Below, in pieces: positions 1 through 8,543 of a stretch of DNA of 64,000 nt. Location of the stretch: assembly GCF_902459505.1 (NCBI RefSeq), contig NC_047095.1:115383380-115447379 (forward strand). The letters are read 5' to 3'. The position numbers and the translations under genes were made by a program. The notes under the pieces are model-generated. The model saw nothing but the letters and a program-made list of their open reading frames with translations, made no database searches and was not told the DNA's origin. Origin of the DNA: Geotrypetes seraphini (taxonomy: Eukaryota; Chordata; Amphibia; Gymnophiona; Dermophiidae). The number at the start of each line of letters is the position of its first letter. Positions within the stretch are counted from its first letter, which is position 1.

Positions 1-1272
1 TAGTACTGTGTCCTTCTTCATGTACAGCGATAAGTGCTGGACACTGTATTCCAGGTGGGGGCGTACCATAGCCCGGTACAGCGGCATGATAACCTTCTCC
101 GATCTGTTCGTGAGTCCCCTTGTTAATCATTCCTAGCATTCTGTATGCCCTTTTTGCTGCACATTGCACAGACGGCTTCATTGACTTGTCTACCAGTAAT
201 CCCAAGTCTCTTTCCTGGGGAGTCTCTCCGAGTACTGCATCAGACATCCTATATCCGTGTATAACATTTTTGTTATCAACATGCATCACCTTGCACTTAT
301 CTACGTTAAATCTCATGTGCCATGTTGCGGCCCATTTCTCGAGTGTGTTTATGTCACGTTGCAGGTCTTCGCAATCCTTTTGATCTTCACTACTCTGAAT
401 AACTTCATATTGTCTGCAAATTTAATCACCTTGCTCATCATACCAATTTCAGGTCATTTACAAATATGTTGAAAAGCACGGGTTCCACTCATGACGCTTT
501 TCTAGTCCGATATTGTCCATTTACCTCCACTCTCTGTTTCCTATCCGCTAACCAGTTTTTAATCCACGTATTTCACCCTCGATTCCATGGCTCGCAATTT
601 TTTGAAGAAGTCATTCATGCAGGACCTTGTTGAACGCCTTTTGAAAATCCAGATATACAATGTCGACTGGGTCACCCTTGTCTATGTGCATGTTTACTCC
701 CTCAAAGATGTGCAGTAAGTTCGTCAAGCAAGATCTTCCTTTGCTAAAGCCATGCTGGCTGGTCCTCATCAGATTGTGTCCGTCAAGGTGATCAATGATG
801 CGGTCCTTTATCAGCACTTCTACCATCTTTCCCGGTACCGAGGTCAGACTCACAGGTCTGTAGTTTCTTGGATCTTCCCTCGAACCTTTCTTTAAGATCG
901 ACGTAATATTTTCCAGTCTTCCGGAATCCTTCCTAATTTGACCGACAGATTGGCTGTTAGTTGAAGCAGTTCAGTTATAACCCCTTTTAGTTCCTTGATT
1001 ACCCTTGGATGGATGCCGTCCAGTCCCGGGGATTTATCGTTTTTAAGCCTATCAATCTGCCTGCATACATCTTCTAGACCGACCGTCAACCTTGTTAGTT
1101 TCCCGTCTTCATTTCCTGTGTATAGCCTGTCGGCTTCTGGTATATTGTATATATCCTCTTTGATAAATATAGATGCAAAAAAATGTGTTCAGTTTGTCGG
1201 CAATGGCTTTGTGATGGTCATGGTCATCCAGTGGCCCCACCACTTCCTTCGTGGGTCATTTCCCCTTAATAT
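1..1272 (-). mobile_element. CR1 LINE, reverse transcriptase part (first segment)
   Basis: Minus-strand reading gives CR1 pol reverse transcriptase pieces in the expected order. 'KSPGLDGIHPRVIKEL' lies near 1030, the start of the finger domain. 'VYLDFQKAFNKV' (motif A) lies near 630, and a degenerate catalytic box 'KFADN', where FADD is expected, lies near 415. The window begins in the thumb region, so the 3' end lies outside. The frames are broken by several indels, and the last aspartate of the catalytic box is lost, so this is a dead copy. It is interrupted at about 1272 by a plus-strand CR1 and resumes at 1838. Confidence 0.85.
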
Positions 1273-1837
1273 ATCTCTGGAAAAAAGGAGGCTCAGGGGA
1301 GATATGATAGAGACCTTCAAGATCATGAGGGGCATAGAGAGGGTGGATAGGGACAGATTCTTCAGACTGAAGGGGACAACAGGTACGAGGGGGCATTCGG
1401 AGAAACTGATGGGAGATAGGTTCAAAACAAACGCAAGGAAGTTTTTTTTCACCCAAAGGGTCGTGGACACTTGGAATGCGCTACCGGAGGAAGTGCTCAG
1501 GCAGAGTACGGTACAGGGATTCAAACAGGGATTGGACGGATTCCTGAAGGATAAAGGGATCATAGGATACTGAGGGAGGAACTGGGATGTAACACAAGTA
1601 TAGAAAGCTAACCAGGTAATGAGTATAGAAACCAGGTCGTGCATGTGCAAGACCGGAGGATTAGGACTTCGATAGGAAGACAGGACTTAAATGAGAAACC
1701 AAGGTGGCAAGGGAGCCCCCTCTGGTGATACAGACAGGTCGTGACCTGTTTGGGCCGCCGCGGGAGCGGACTGCTGGGCGGGATGGACCTGTGGTCTGAC
1801 CCGGCAGAGGCACTGCTTATGTTCTTATGTTCTTATG
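1273..1837 (+). mobile_element. CR1 LINE, 5'-truncated 3' end, inserted in another CR1
   Basis: The plus-strand frame from about 1275 to 1573 encodes the CR1 pol C-terminus: 'RRLRGDMIETFKIMRG', then 'NARKFFFTQRVVDTWNALP', then 'GFKQGLDGFLKDKG'. A roughly 260-bp 3' UTR follows, ending in the family tail 'gacctgtggtctgaccc' and short 'ttcttatg' repeats at 1821-1837. The C-terminal frame is open to its stop at 1573. The minus-strand CR1 on both sides reads on across the insertion. Confidence 0.9.
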
Positions 1838-2808
1838 TAACAGTTTGAAGTTTTTTGCCTCCTTGGCTATTTTTGCCTTGTAGTCTCTTTTGGCCCCCTC
1901 TTACTGCCTTATGGCACCTTCTTTGTTGTTTGTACTTTTACCAGTTTTTCTCTGTTTTTGACCTTTTCCATTCCTTAAACGAAGTCATCATGTCTCTGAT
2001 CACTTCCTTCACCTCTACAGTGAGCTACACCGGTTCTTTGTTTTTTTTCCTCTTGGATCCCTTGTTGATACGTGGTATATATAGATTTTGCACATCGGTG
2101 ACTGTGTCCTTAAAAAAGGACCATGCTTGCTCTTGAGTTTTTACAGTGCTTATCCTCTTCTTAATCTTCCTCCTCATCATGATTCTCATCCCTTCGTAAT
2201 TCCCTTTTCGAAAGTTCAGTGCCATGGCTGTCGTTCTGGATCGATGTTTTGCCCCTGTGTCCAGGTTGAAGTGGATCATATTGTAATCACTGTTTCCCAG
2301 CATCCCTTCTACTTCTACACCTTGCGCCGGTCCTCTTAGTCCATTTAGAATTAAGTCCAGAATTGAATTTCCTCTTGTATTTTCCTTGACAAGTTGTTCC
2401 AGGAAGCAATCGCCTACAACATCCAGGAACTTGGTCTCCCTACTGCACCTGGAGGTGCCTAGGTTCCAATCTATCCCCAGATAATTGAAGTCGCCCATGA
2501 GAACTGCATTGCCTCCCTTGTAGTTGCATTTAATCTCATCTGTCATGTCTCCATCAGTTTCTTTGGACTGCCCTGGGGGTTGGTAGTAGATGCCGATCTT
2601 CGTTTCCGTTCCATTTGTTCCCGGTATTTTGGCCCATAGAGACTGTACCTTATTTTTCATTTCCTGTATGTTCTCTCTGGTAGATTCGATTCCCTCTTTG
2701 ATGTATAGGGCATGGACATTCTTATGTGAGCCAAGTATAGGACAATGAAACCATTGTGACATCACTGATAAGGTTAGCTCTTAGGCATTGGTGGAATGAG
2801 GCTTTATG
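1838..2808 (-). mobile_element. CR1 LINE, endonuclease and 5' UTR part (second segment)
   Basis: This continues the minus-strand CR1 of 1-1272 upstream of the inserted copy. The open stretch 2025-2765 encodes the apurinic-type endonuclease: 'GIYYQPPGQ', 'LMGDFNYLGIDW', and 'GNSDYNMI' where the family has SDH. The last third leads into the RT linker. Bases 2716-2808 look like CR1 5' UTR, containing the complement of 'cctcattccaccaatgcc'. The N-terminal half of the endonuclease is missing between the UTR and 'ALYIKEG', so this is an internally deleted copy. Confidence 0.8.
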
Positions 2809-3009
2809 ACATTACATTACATTAGTGACTTCTATTCCGCCTATACCTTGCAGTTCAAGGCGGATTACAAAAGAGCTGACTGGACACTTCCAATGAAGTT
2901 GCAATAGTTTTTTTGGGGGGATAGTAAGATGACTGTACATTTCTAGGTAATATAACAAATAAGTTACAGTTAGGTTACAAATAAGATTACATTACATTTC
3001 AGGGATCTG
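2809..3009 (-). mobile_element. L2-like LINE 3' end, first segment
   Basis: The segment begins with an 'attacattacatta' tail and 'ttctattccgcctat...ggcggattacaaaag'. This is the reversed 3' end of the L2-like family seen again at 33044-33440. It is interrupted by the palindromic element 3012-3964 and resumes at 3967. Confidence 0.6.
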
Positions 3010-3171
3010 TACCGTGTTTCCCCGATGGTAAGACACTGTCTTATTTTTTTTGGAAGGCCAAAATATGCTCTAGGGCTTATTTTCGGGGAGATGCCTTATT
3101 TACCCTTTCATGTCCCCTCTGTATCTCTATCCTTTCTCTCTCTCTTCTGCTCCCTCACCCACGAGTCCTGC

Positions 3172-3452
3172 ATCTGGCCCTCTCCCTTCTACCTGCACCT
3201 GGCAACACCCCCCTGCTCCGCGGCTCTCTTCAGCAACTTGTCAGCAGCGGTGATCAAGACAAGCTACCGACATCGAGGCCTTCCCTCTACGAGTCCCGCC
3301 TTTGTGGAAAAAGGAAGTTGAAACAAGCGGGACTCGCAGAGGGTAGGCCCCGATGTCAGAAGCTTGTGTCGATCGCTGCTGCTGAGTTGCCGAAGAGAGC
3401 CGCGGAGCAGGGGATGTGGCCGGAAGCAGGTAGAAGGGAGAGGGAGATAGGA
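3172..3452. repeat. Diverged palindrome, arms about 140 bp
   Basis: The left arm contains 'cctctcccttctacctg', 'ctgctccgcggctctctt' and 'gagtcccgccttt'. The right arm contains their complements in reverse order, 'gcgggactcgcagaggg', 'gagccgcggagcag' and 'caggtagaagggagagg'. The axis lies near 3316. Arms differ at many places, so this palindrome looks older than the one next to it. Confidence 0.75.
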
Positions 3453-3506
3453 AGGCTGTAGATCTCCGGAGCATGACACCGACCCCGGCCAGGATGATTT
3501 CTTTTT

Positions 3507-3718
3507 CAGGCGTGCATCTTACAAGTCCGGCGTCGCGGCGGGAAATAGCCATGCTGAGTGAGCTCAGCACTACACAGATGAAAGCCTTGCTTGCTGATTG
3601 GTCCGGCGGCACGGCCGCCAGACCAATCAGCAAGCAAGGCTTTCATCTGTGTACGTGCTGAGCTCACTCAGCATGGCTATTTCCCGCCGCGACGCCGGAC
3701 TTGTAAGATGCACGCCTG
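3507..3718. repeat. Near-perfect palindrome, arms about 103 bp
   Basis: The arm starting 'caggcgtgcatcttacaag' at 3507 is the reverse complement of the arm ending 'cttgtaagatgcacgcctg' at 3718. The axis is in the GC-rich 'ggcggcacggccgcc' near 3612. By eye the arms differ by one substitution and one single-base indel. This would fold as a long hairpin or extrude as a cruciform. Confidence 0.9.
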
Positions 3719-3966
3719 CGTGACACACTACCGGAGCCACGGCAAAGGTGGAAAAGAGCCGCATGTGGCTCTGGAGCCGCGGGTTGCCGACCCCCGCGGT
3801 AGACGGAGGGACCACACGGAGTCACCCACCGTACCACCCGATTCGGGTAAGCGCAGGTATCGGTGGGTGGCTTATTTGCGGGGGGGTGCCTTATTTTACA
3901 ATTTTTTCTAAAAAGGGGGGGCTGTCTTATTTGATGGCCCTGCCTTATCATCGGGGAAACACGGTA

Positions 3967-4335
3967 TTCTTGGTTGGTGTTTTGAGGAGGAAGAGATTAC
4001 CTAAGTGGAAGCTTTGAGAGAGAAATTTATCTGGGGGAGGGAGAAAGGGGGGTGTTAAGATATCTGGATAAATTTTTTGAAAAGCAGGGTTTTGCTTTCT
4101 TTTCGATATGTTTTGAGGTCGCCCGTTGCCGTCAGCAGGTTGGAGATGAAGTGGTTAAGTTTTGCTGCTTGCGTCGCCAGAAGGTTGTCAAACATCTTCT
4201 TGCGCTGAGTGCCCTTGGGCGGAGGGAAGGCAAAAGTGGTCAGGGTTCTTCTTTGTCTGGTGGTGGGGGTCTGATTTAAACGGTTGTTTAGGTAGGAGGG
4301 GGCAGAGCCGTTTAATGCTTTGAATAATAGACAGT
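3967..4335 (-). mobile_element. L2-like LINE 3' end, second segment
   Basis: This continues the 2809-3009 copy beyond the palindromic insertion. The block 'gttaagttttgctgcttgcg' near 4153 matches 'tcgagttttgctgcttgtg' near 33299 in the other copy of this family. No long open frame remains. Confidence 0.5.
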
Positions 4336-4762
4336 CTCAGCTCTGGAATGTTGCTACTCTTTGGGTTTCTGCCAGGTACTTGGAACCTGGATTAGGTACT
4401 GTTGAAAGCAGGAGATTGGGCTAGATCAGTGGTCTCAAACGCGCGGCCCGCCAGGTACTATTTTGAGGCCCTCGGTATGTTTATCATAATCACAAAAGTA
4501 AAATAAAAAAGTTTCTTGATCATATGTCTCTTTAGCTATAAATTACAATATTATTATTTAGACTTAGCCAAAAGGAAAGATTTATAAACTATAAAGAGTT
4601 TTACCTCATGCAAAATTCTCATTTCTTTAATAAGACATTAACTATTTTTTCTGCGGCCCTTCAAGTACCTACAAATCCAAAATGTGGCTCTACAAAGGGT
4701 TTGAGTTTGAGACCACTGGGGCTAGATGGACCACTAGTCTGACCCAGTATAGCTGTTCTTAA
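4336..4762 (+). mobile_element. CR1 LINE 3' tail split by a hAT MITE
   Basis: 'aggtacttggaacctggatt', then 'gggctagatggaccactag' and 'tctgacccagtatag', then 'gttctta', are the plus-strand CR1 3' UTR and tail, close to the copy at 60725-61072. The tail is interrupted by 4427-4718. Confidence 0.75.
4427..4718. mobile_element. hAT-type non-autonomous DNA transposon
   Basis: The terminal inverted repeats are 'cagtggtctcaaac' and 'gtttgagaccactg'. The 8-bp direct repeat 'ggctagat' lies at 4419-4426 and again at 4720-4727, with one extra g before the second copy, which fits hAT target duplication. The AT-rich interior has no coding frame. Confidence 0.8.
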
Positions 4763-5631
4763 CCTCTTCTTATAAGGATAGTAATTGGATCATTCAGTTA
4801 GATTTTCAGCCCAATACTTTCCATATAAGTTTCTAAAACCTATACATAATGATGTTACACATTCACCAGCAGCTAATGAATGTATAACTTTTTTTGGAAT
4901 ATTTGGCCCATTTAATAATTACAATAGTAACTAAATGATAAGACAAACATTGAAGTTAACTACCTAAATTGTCACACTACGGTCAGCTTTGGCTGTTACA
5001 TAGAAACATTGTGGTAAATGCCCCCCCCCCCCCCCGGTCGTCCCATTCCTTTTATCATTTTCGTTGCCCTTCTCTGTACCTTTTCCATGGAATTAGTGAG
5101 AACAGAGAAACTATATGCCTCTTCATTTTCTGAAGGCTTTTGCCCGACACAGTGCAGAGCAGTGAAAGATACCCTAGCCTCACTTTTCCTCTCAGGTTAC
5201 CTACTAGTGTCAATGCTGTGGTTTGATTCTTTGCTTGCCCCGTGCTTTCATAACTTCTGATCTAAATCATCCCCATTCTAGGAAAGAAGCAGGAAGTTCC
5301 AGTCTTTCCAGCAGCCCAATCCCTGGAAATGGCTCATGCTCAGGGCTGTGGACATGTAGAATCATTCCTCATTGAGAGACACCCAGTGAGTATTTATAAC
5401 TTCCTTCAGCTGATCTCTTTGTAGATCAAGTGGCAGAGGAGGGATAAACTTGAATGTTTCATTTAGCCACTAATCCATCAAACCTGAAATACAAGACAGA
5501 AAAGCATGGCCTTCAATAAAGTATAATAATAATACTTATTTTGGCAGTGCTACCAGCTGTGCACAGCATTGTATAGTGATGAAAAGTATTGAGGCACATT
5601 TATTTTATTCACTATTGTTCCCTTTTCAAAA
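4763..5631. other. No gene recognised; poly-C tract and a CR1 scrap
   Basis: A run of 15 C lies at 5021-5035. The following 60 bases ('cgttgcccttctctgtacc') resemble a minus-strand CR1 RT scrap. I recognise nothing in the rest. Confidence 0.5.
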
Positions 5632-5931
5632 TCTTATGCTTTAGAACAAACGCTAGGAAGTTCTTTTTTACCAAGAGGGTGGTGGACACATGGAACACGC
5701 TTCCGGAGGTTGTGATAGGCCAGAGCACGCTACAGGGGTTCAAGGAAGGTTTAGATAGATTCCTAAAAGATAAGGGGATTGAGGGGTACAGACAGAAGTA
5801 GAGGTAGGTTATAGGAATAGTCAGGGACCACTTCACAGGTCATAGGCCTGATGGGCCGCCGCGGGAGCGGACCGCTGGGTGCGATGGACCTCTGGTCTGA
5901 CCCAGTGGAGGCAACTTCTTATGTTCTTATC
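5632..5931 (+). mobile_element. CR1 LINE 3' end
   Basis: The frame ending at 5801 encodes 'NARKFFFTKRVVDTWNTLP' and 'GFKEGLDRFLKDKGIEGY', the CR1 pol C-terminus. It is followed by 'gggccgccgcgggagcgga', 'gacctctggtctgaccc' and the tail 'cttatgttcttat'. This is the same subfamily as 1273-1837, but more severely 5'-truncated. Confidence 0.88.
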
Positions 5932-6371
5932 TCTAAATCACTCCAAACTAGTTTTGCCCCTGTATCTCTCCAGACTGCTCACTCCTTACAGCCCATCACG
6001 TCAACTAGGGTGTATCAACGCCCACGCCAGGCTCATTCCAAAGCCACTAGGAAGACCACCTTCTTCTTTCTGGCTCCCAAATCCTGGAACAACCTTCTTG
6101 AATTTATTCACCTAGAACCCAGCTTCTCAAAATTCAAATTCTTGTTGAAGGCCTGTCTATGAGGAAGCTTTCAACCTTTCTCTTCCCTAAGCTTTTCCGT
6201 TCTTTTTCGAATCTGGCTTGTAACCTGGGGAGACAAAAACATACATAATTTTAACCCTTTTAATTTTTATTTTATGTTAACTTTTCTTTAAAGTGTCAAT
6301 GTGTTTCTTTCCTATCTTTAAGTGGAGTTCTCTTCCCAAAATTTTGTTTTGTATTTGTACACCACTTTGGC
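5932..6371 (+). mobile_element. L2-like LINE 3' end
   Basis: The frame through 6162 encodes 'RKTTFFFLAPKSWNNLLEF', then 'SFSKFKFLLKACL' and a stop, the usual L2 RT C-terminus (W-N-x-L ... F-K-x-x-L-K). It is followed by a UTR with 'tgtatttgtacaccacttt'. It abuts the CR1 tail on its left. Confidence 0.7.
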
Positions 6372-6675
6372 TAGGGTTATCAGATGTCCAGGACTGTCTG
6401 AGTTCCTGGACAGATTTTCCAAAACCTGCCAGTTTGTCCGGGTTTTGGAAAGCCCCAAGCTCCAGCCACATCAGGAGGGCTTCTGAGCCTGTGCGGATGA
6501 TGTCAAACACACATCTGCGCGTGCTCCGGGTCCTCCAGACGTGGCTGCAGCTCGTCAGGGAAGAGAGGAGGCTTGGTGGGGGGTGGGGCTGGAGGCAGAA
6601 CTGGTGTGGGTTTGTGGGCAAAATGTGGCAGGGTCATGTGTCCAGGGTTTTGCAGAAGAAAATATGGTAACCCTA
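6372..6675. mobile_element. hAT-type MITE
   Basis: The ends are 'tagggttatcagatg' and 'atatggtaaccc' plus 'ta', inverted copies of each other. Flanks 'actttggc' (6364-6371) and 'cctttggc' (6676-6683) match at 7 of 8 positions. The same terminal family recurs at 14385-15461. No coding capacity is seen; open frames here are fortuitous. Confidence 0.7.
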
Positions 6676-7095
6676 CCTTTGGCCTATGTGTTGGAAAAAA
6701 TAAACACAAGCGCATGTTTCTCACTATTGCCACTTAGAGGCTACATACATACTTGCTGCCTACATCGAGGTTGCTCTGTATAGAATTATCACTTAAATGT
6801 TTGCATTATGAGCATCCAAGGAGAACGCAGAGGCAGAATTCTGCTGATACCAAGTTTGCTTTAGCTTGGAGGGTGAAGTTTCACTGAGCTTGAAAAGCCC
6901 ATGCACATGCTACATAAATTGTTTTTAAAACCAGTTGATATTTTCTCTGTCCCTGTGGTTTGTATATACTGTATTGTAGTTGCATTATTTTCTTACTTTT
7001 TGGTTACTTTGTGCTGTATACATCTTAAGCACATAGTGACACCCTTTAGAACTAATTTCCCCATTCCATTCCAGTGACTTCTTTTCCTGTCCCTG
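6676..7095. other. No feature recognised
   Basis: AT-moderate sequence without a recognisable repeat end, coding frame or RNA gene. Confidence 0.4.
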
Positions 7096-7722
7096 CCCCA
7101 TTCCTGCAAGCTCCGTCTTCATCTGCACAAGCCTCAAACACTTTTAAAATCATAAGCAGCCACATTCTAGAGCTCAGATTGTGATGTCATAATGCCTCAT
7201 TCCACCAATGCCTAAGCTCCGTTCTCATCTACACAAACCTCATAAGTAGCAACATTGTAGCGCTCAGATTGTGATCTCATAATGCCTCATTCCACCAATG
7301 CCGAAGCTCCGTTCTCATCTACACAAGCCTCAAACCCTTTAAAATCCTAAGTAGCAACATTCTAGAGCTCAGATTGTGATGTCATAATGCCTCATTCCAC
7401 CAATGCCGAAGCTCCACCCTCATCTGCACAAGCCTCAAACCCTTTAAAATCATCAGCATCATTCTAGAGCTCAGATTGTGATGTCATAATGCCTAAGCTC
7501 TGTCCTCATCTTCACAAGCCTCAAACACTTTTAAAATCATAAGCAGCCACATTCTAGAGCTCAGATTGTGATGTCATAATGCCTAAGCTCTGTCCTCATC
7601 TGCACAAGCCTCAAAAGTAGCAACATTCTAGAGCTCAGATTGTGATGTCATAATGCCTCATTCCACCAATGCCTAAGCTCCGTCCTCATCTGCCCAAGCC
7701 TCAAACACTTTAAAATCATAAG
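7096..7722 (+). repeat. Tandem array of about seven 86-108 bp units resembling CR1 5' UTR
   Basis: Each unit carries 'aagctcc' or 'aagctct', 'cacaagcctcaaa', 'ttctagagctcagattgtg' and 'gtcataatgcct'. Most also have 'cattccaccaatgcc'. Units begin near 7107, 7213, 7304, 7407, 7495, 7585 and 7674, and vary by internal deletions. The block 'cctcattccaccaatgcct' also occurs, reversed, at the 5' end of the CR1 at 1838-2808. The array may therefore derive from repeated CR1 promoter units. Confidence 0.85.
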
Positions 7723-8341
7723 TGTTTGAGGCTTGTATAGTTAAGGCTGATCGTTTGGTGTGTTTCAGCATGTGGTGTAGCTCTTTCCTGTGCACTATGG
7801 GAAAGAGGAAAGGGAACACTCGCCCTAACTCTCCGGCGACTGGAACTCCCCAGCAGATGACACAGCAGACTATAATGAGTGCTTTTGCCCATTCAGGTGA
7901 AGATGAAGACCTACCTCAGGGGAGAACCCAGATTCATCGGGAGACCTCAGCGTGGGAATGAGCTGGGCATTGTTAAGCCCAGAGCAGAGAATGGTTCCTC
8001 CCCAACCCGGTAGTGATTCAGTGAAGGGAGTTGCTGGTGTCCTGTTACCCCGAGAGGGAAGATTGGACCTCAGCATGAGAGTGACGCCTTCACCGTGCTC
8101 CTTAGGGGAAGGTGCAGGTAATTTTTGTCAGCATTCTCCCAGCACAATGGAGGAATAGTTGAGAACTGCTTCAGGAATGTATACTATTATATTTGGGGAG
8201 TTGAAAAAGCCGGAGAAAATTGATTTGGAAGCGCTCTGGCAAGCCATATCTGTCATGGACTCCAACCTAAAATTGACTCTTTCTACTCTTAAAACTGATT
8301 ATGGAACTGTCTATTCTAAGGTGGAGCAACAGGGGGTACTA
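7723..8341 (+). mobile_element. Older L1 LINE, ORF1 N-terminal part (split copy)
   Basis: An ORF1-like reading starts at an ATG near 7798 ('MGKRKGNTRPNSPATGT'). It later gives 'EALWQAISVMDSNLKLTLS', a degraded L1 ORF1 coiled-coil region with several breaks. It stops at the insertion site of the L1 at 8354-13336 and resumes at 13349. Confidence 0.65.
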
Positions 8342-8353
8342 CTATCAGTTTTA
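8342..8353. repeat. Target-site duplication, left copy, of the L1
   Basis: 'ctatcagtttta' here is repeated exactly at 13337-13348, on the other side of the L1. A perfect 12-bp match supports recent insertion by target-primed reverse transcription. Confidence 0.9.
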
Positions 8354-8366
8354 TGTTTCAATCATT

Positions 8367-8372
8367 TTTATT
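8367..8372 (-). terminator. L1 polyadenylation signal AATAAA
   Basis: 'tttatt' on the plus strand, 13 bases inside the element's 3' end. It is placed as expected for LINE transcript 3' processing. Confidence 0.6.
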
Positions 8373-8543
8373 AAACACCACAAAGGTAATACAGAGCGCA
8401 ACAAATCACATTTTCATAACAGAATACAACTCCAATCCCTACCCTCCCAACCATCCACCCTCCCTCCCACCCTCCACCCCACCCAGGCAGCAGCGGTAGC
8501 AGAAAATCAAATAAAGGTAAAAGTAATATAAGATGTAGACTGA

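Larger units (their letters stand above)
3012..3964. mobile_element. Non-autonomous DNA transposon with terminal inverted repeats and TA flanks
   Basis: The termini are inverted copies: 'ccgtgtttccccgat' at 3012 and 'atcggggaaacacgg' ending at 3964. Each is flanked by TA (3010-3011, 3965-3966), as for Tc1/mariner-type target sites. Subterminal 'cttatttt' motifs repeat inside both ends. There is no transposase frame. The interior consists of two large palindromes. It splits an L2-like LINE tail. The superfamily assignment from the TA alone is tentative. Confidence 0.75.

Noticed and set aside
995-1573. 192-codon plus-strand frame
   Set aside because: Its first half is antisense to the minus-strand CR1; only the last 100 codons are real CR1 C-terminus.
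7096-7722. A CRISPR-like repeat array
   Set aside because: Units are contiguous without unique spacers and the setting is a vertebrate genome; it is a tandem repeat.
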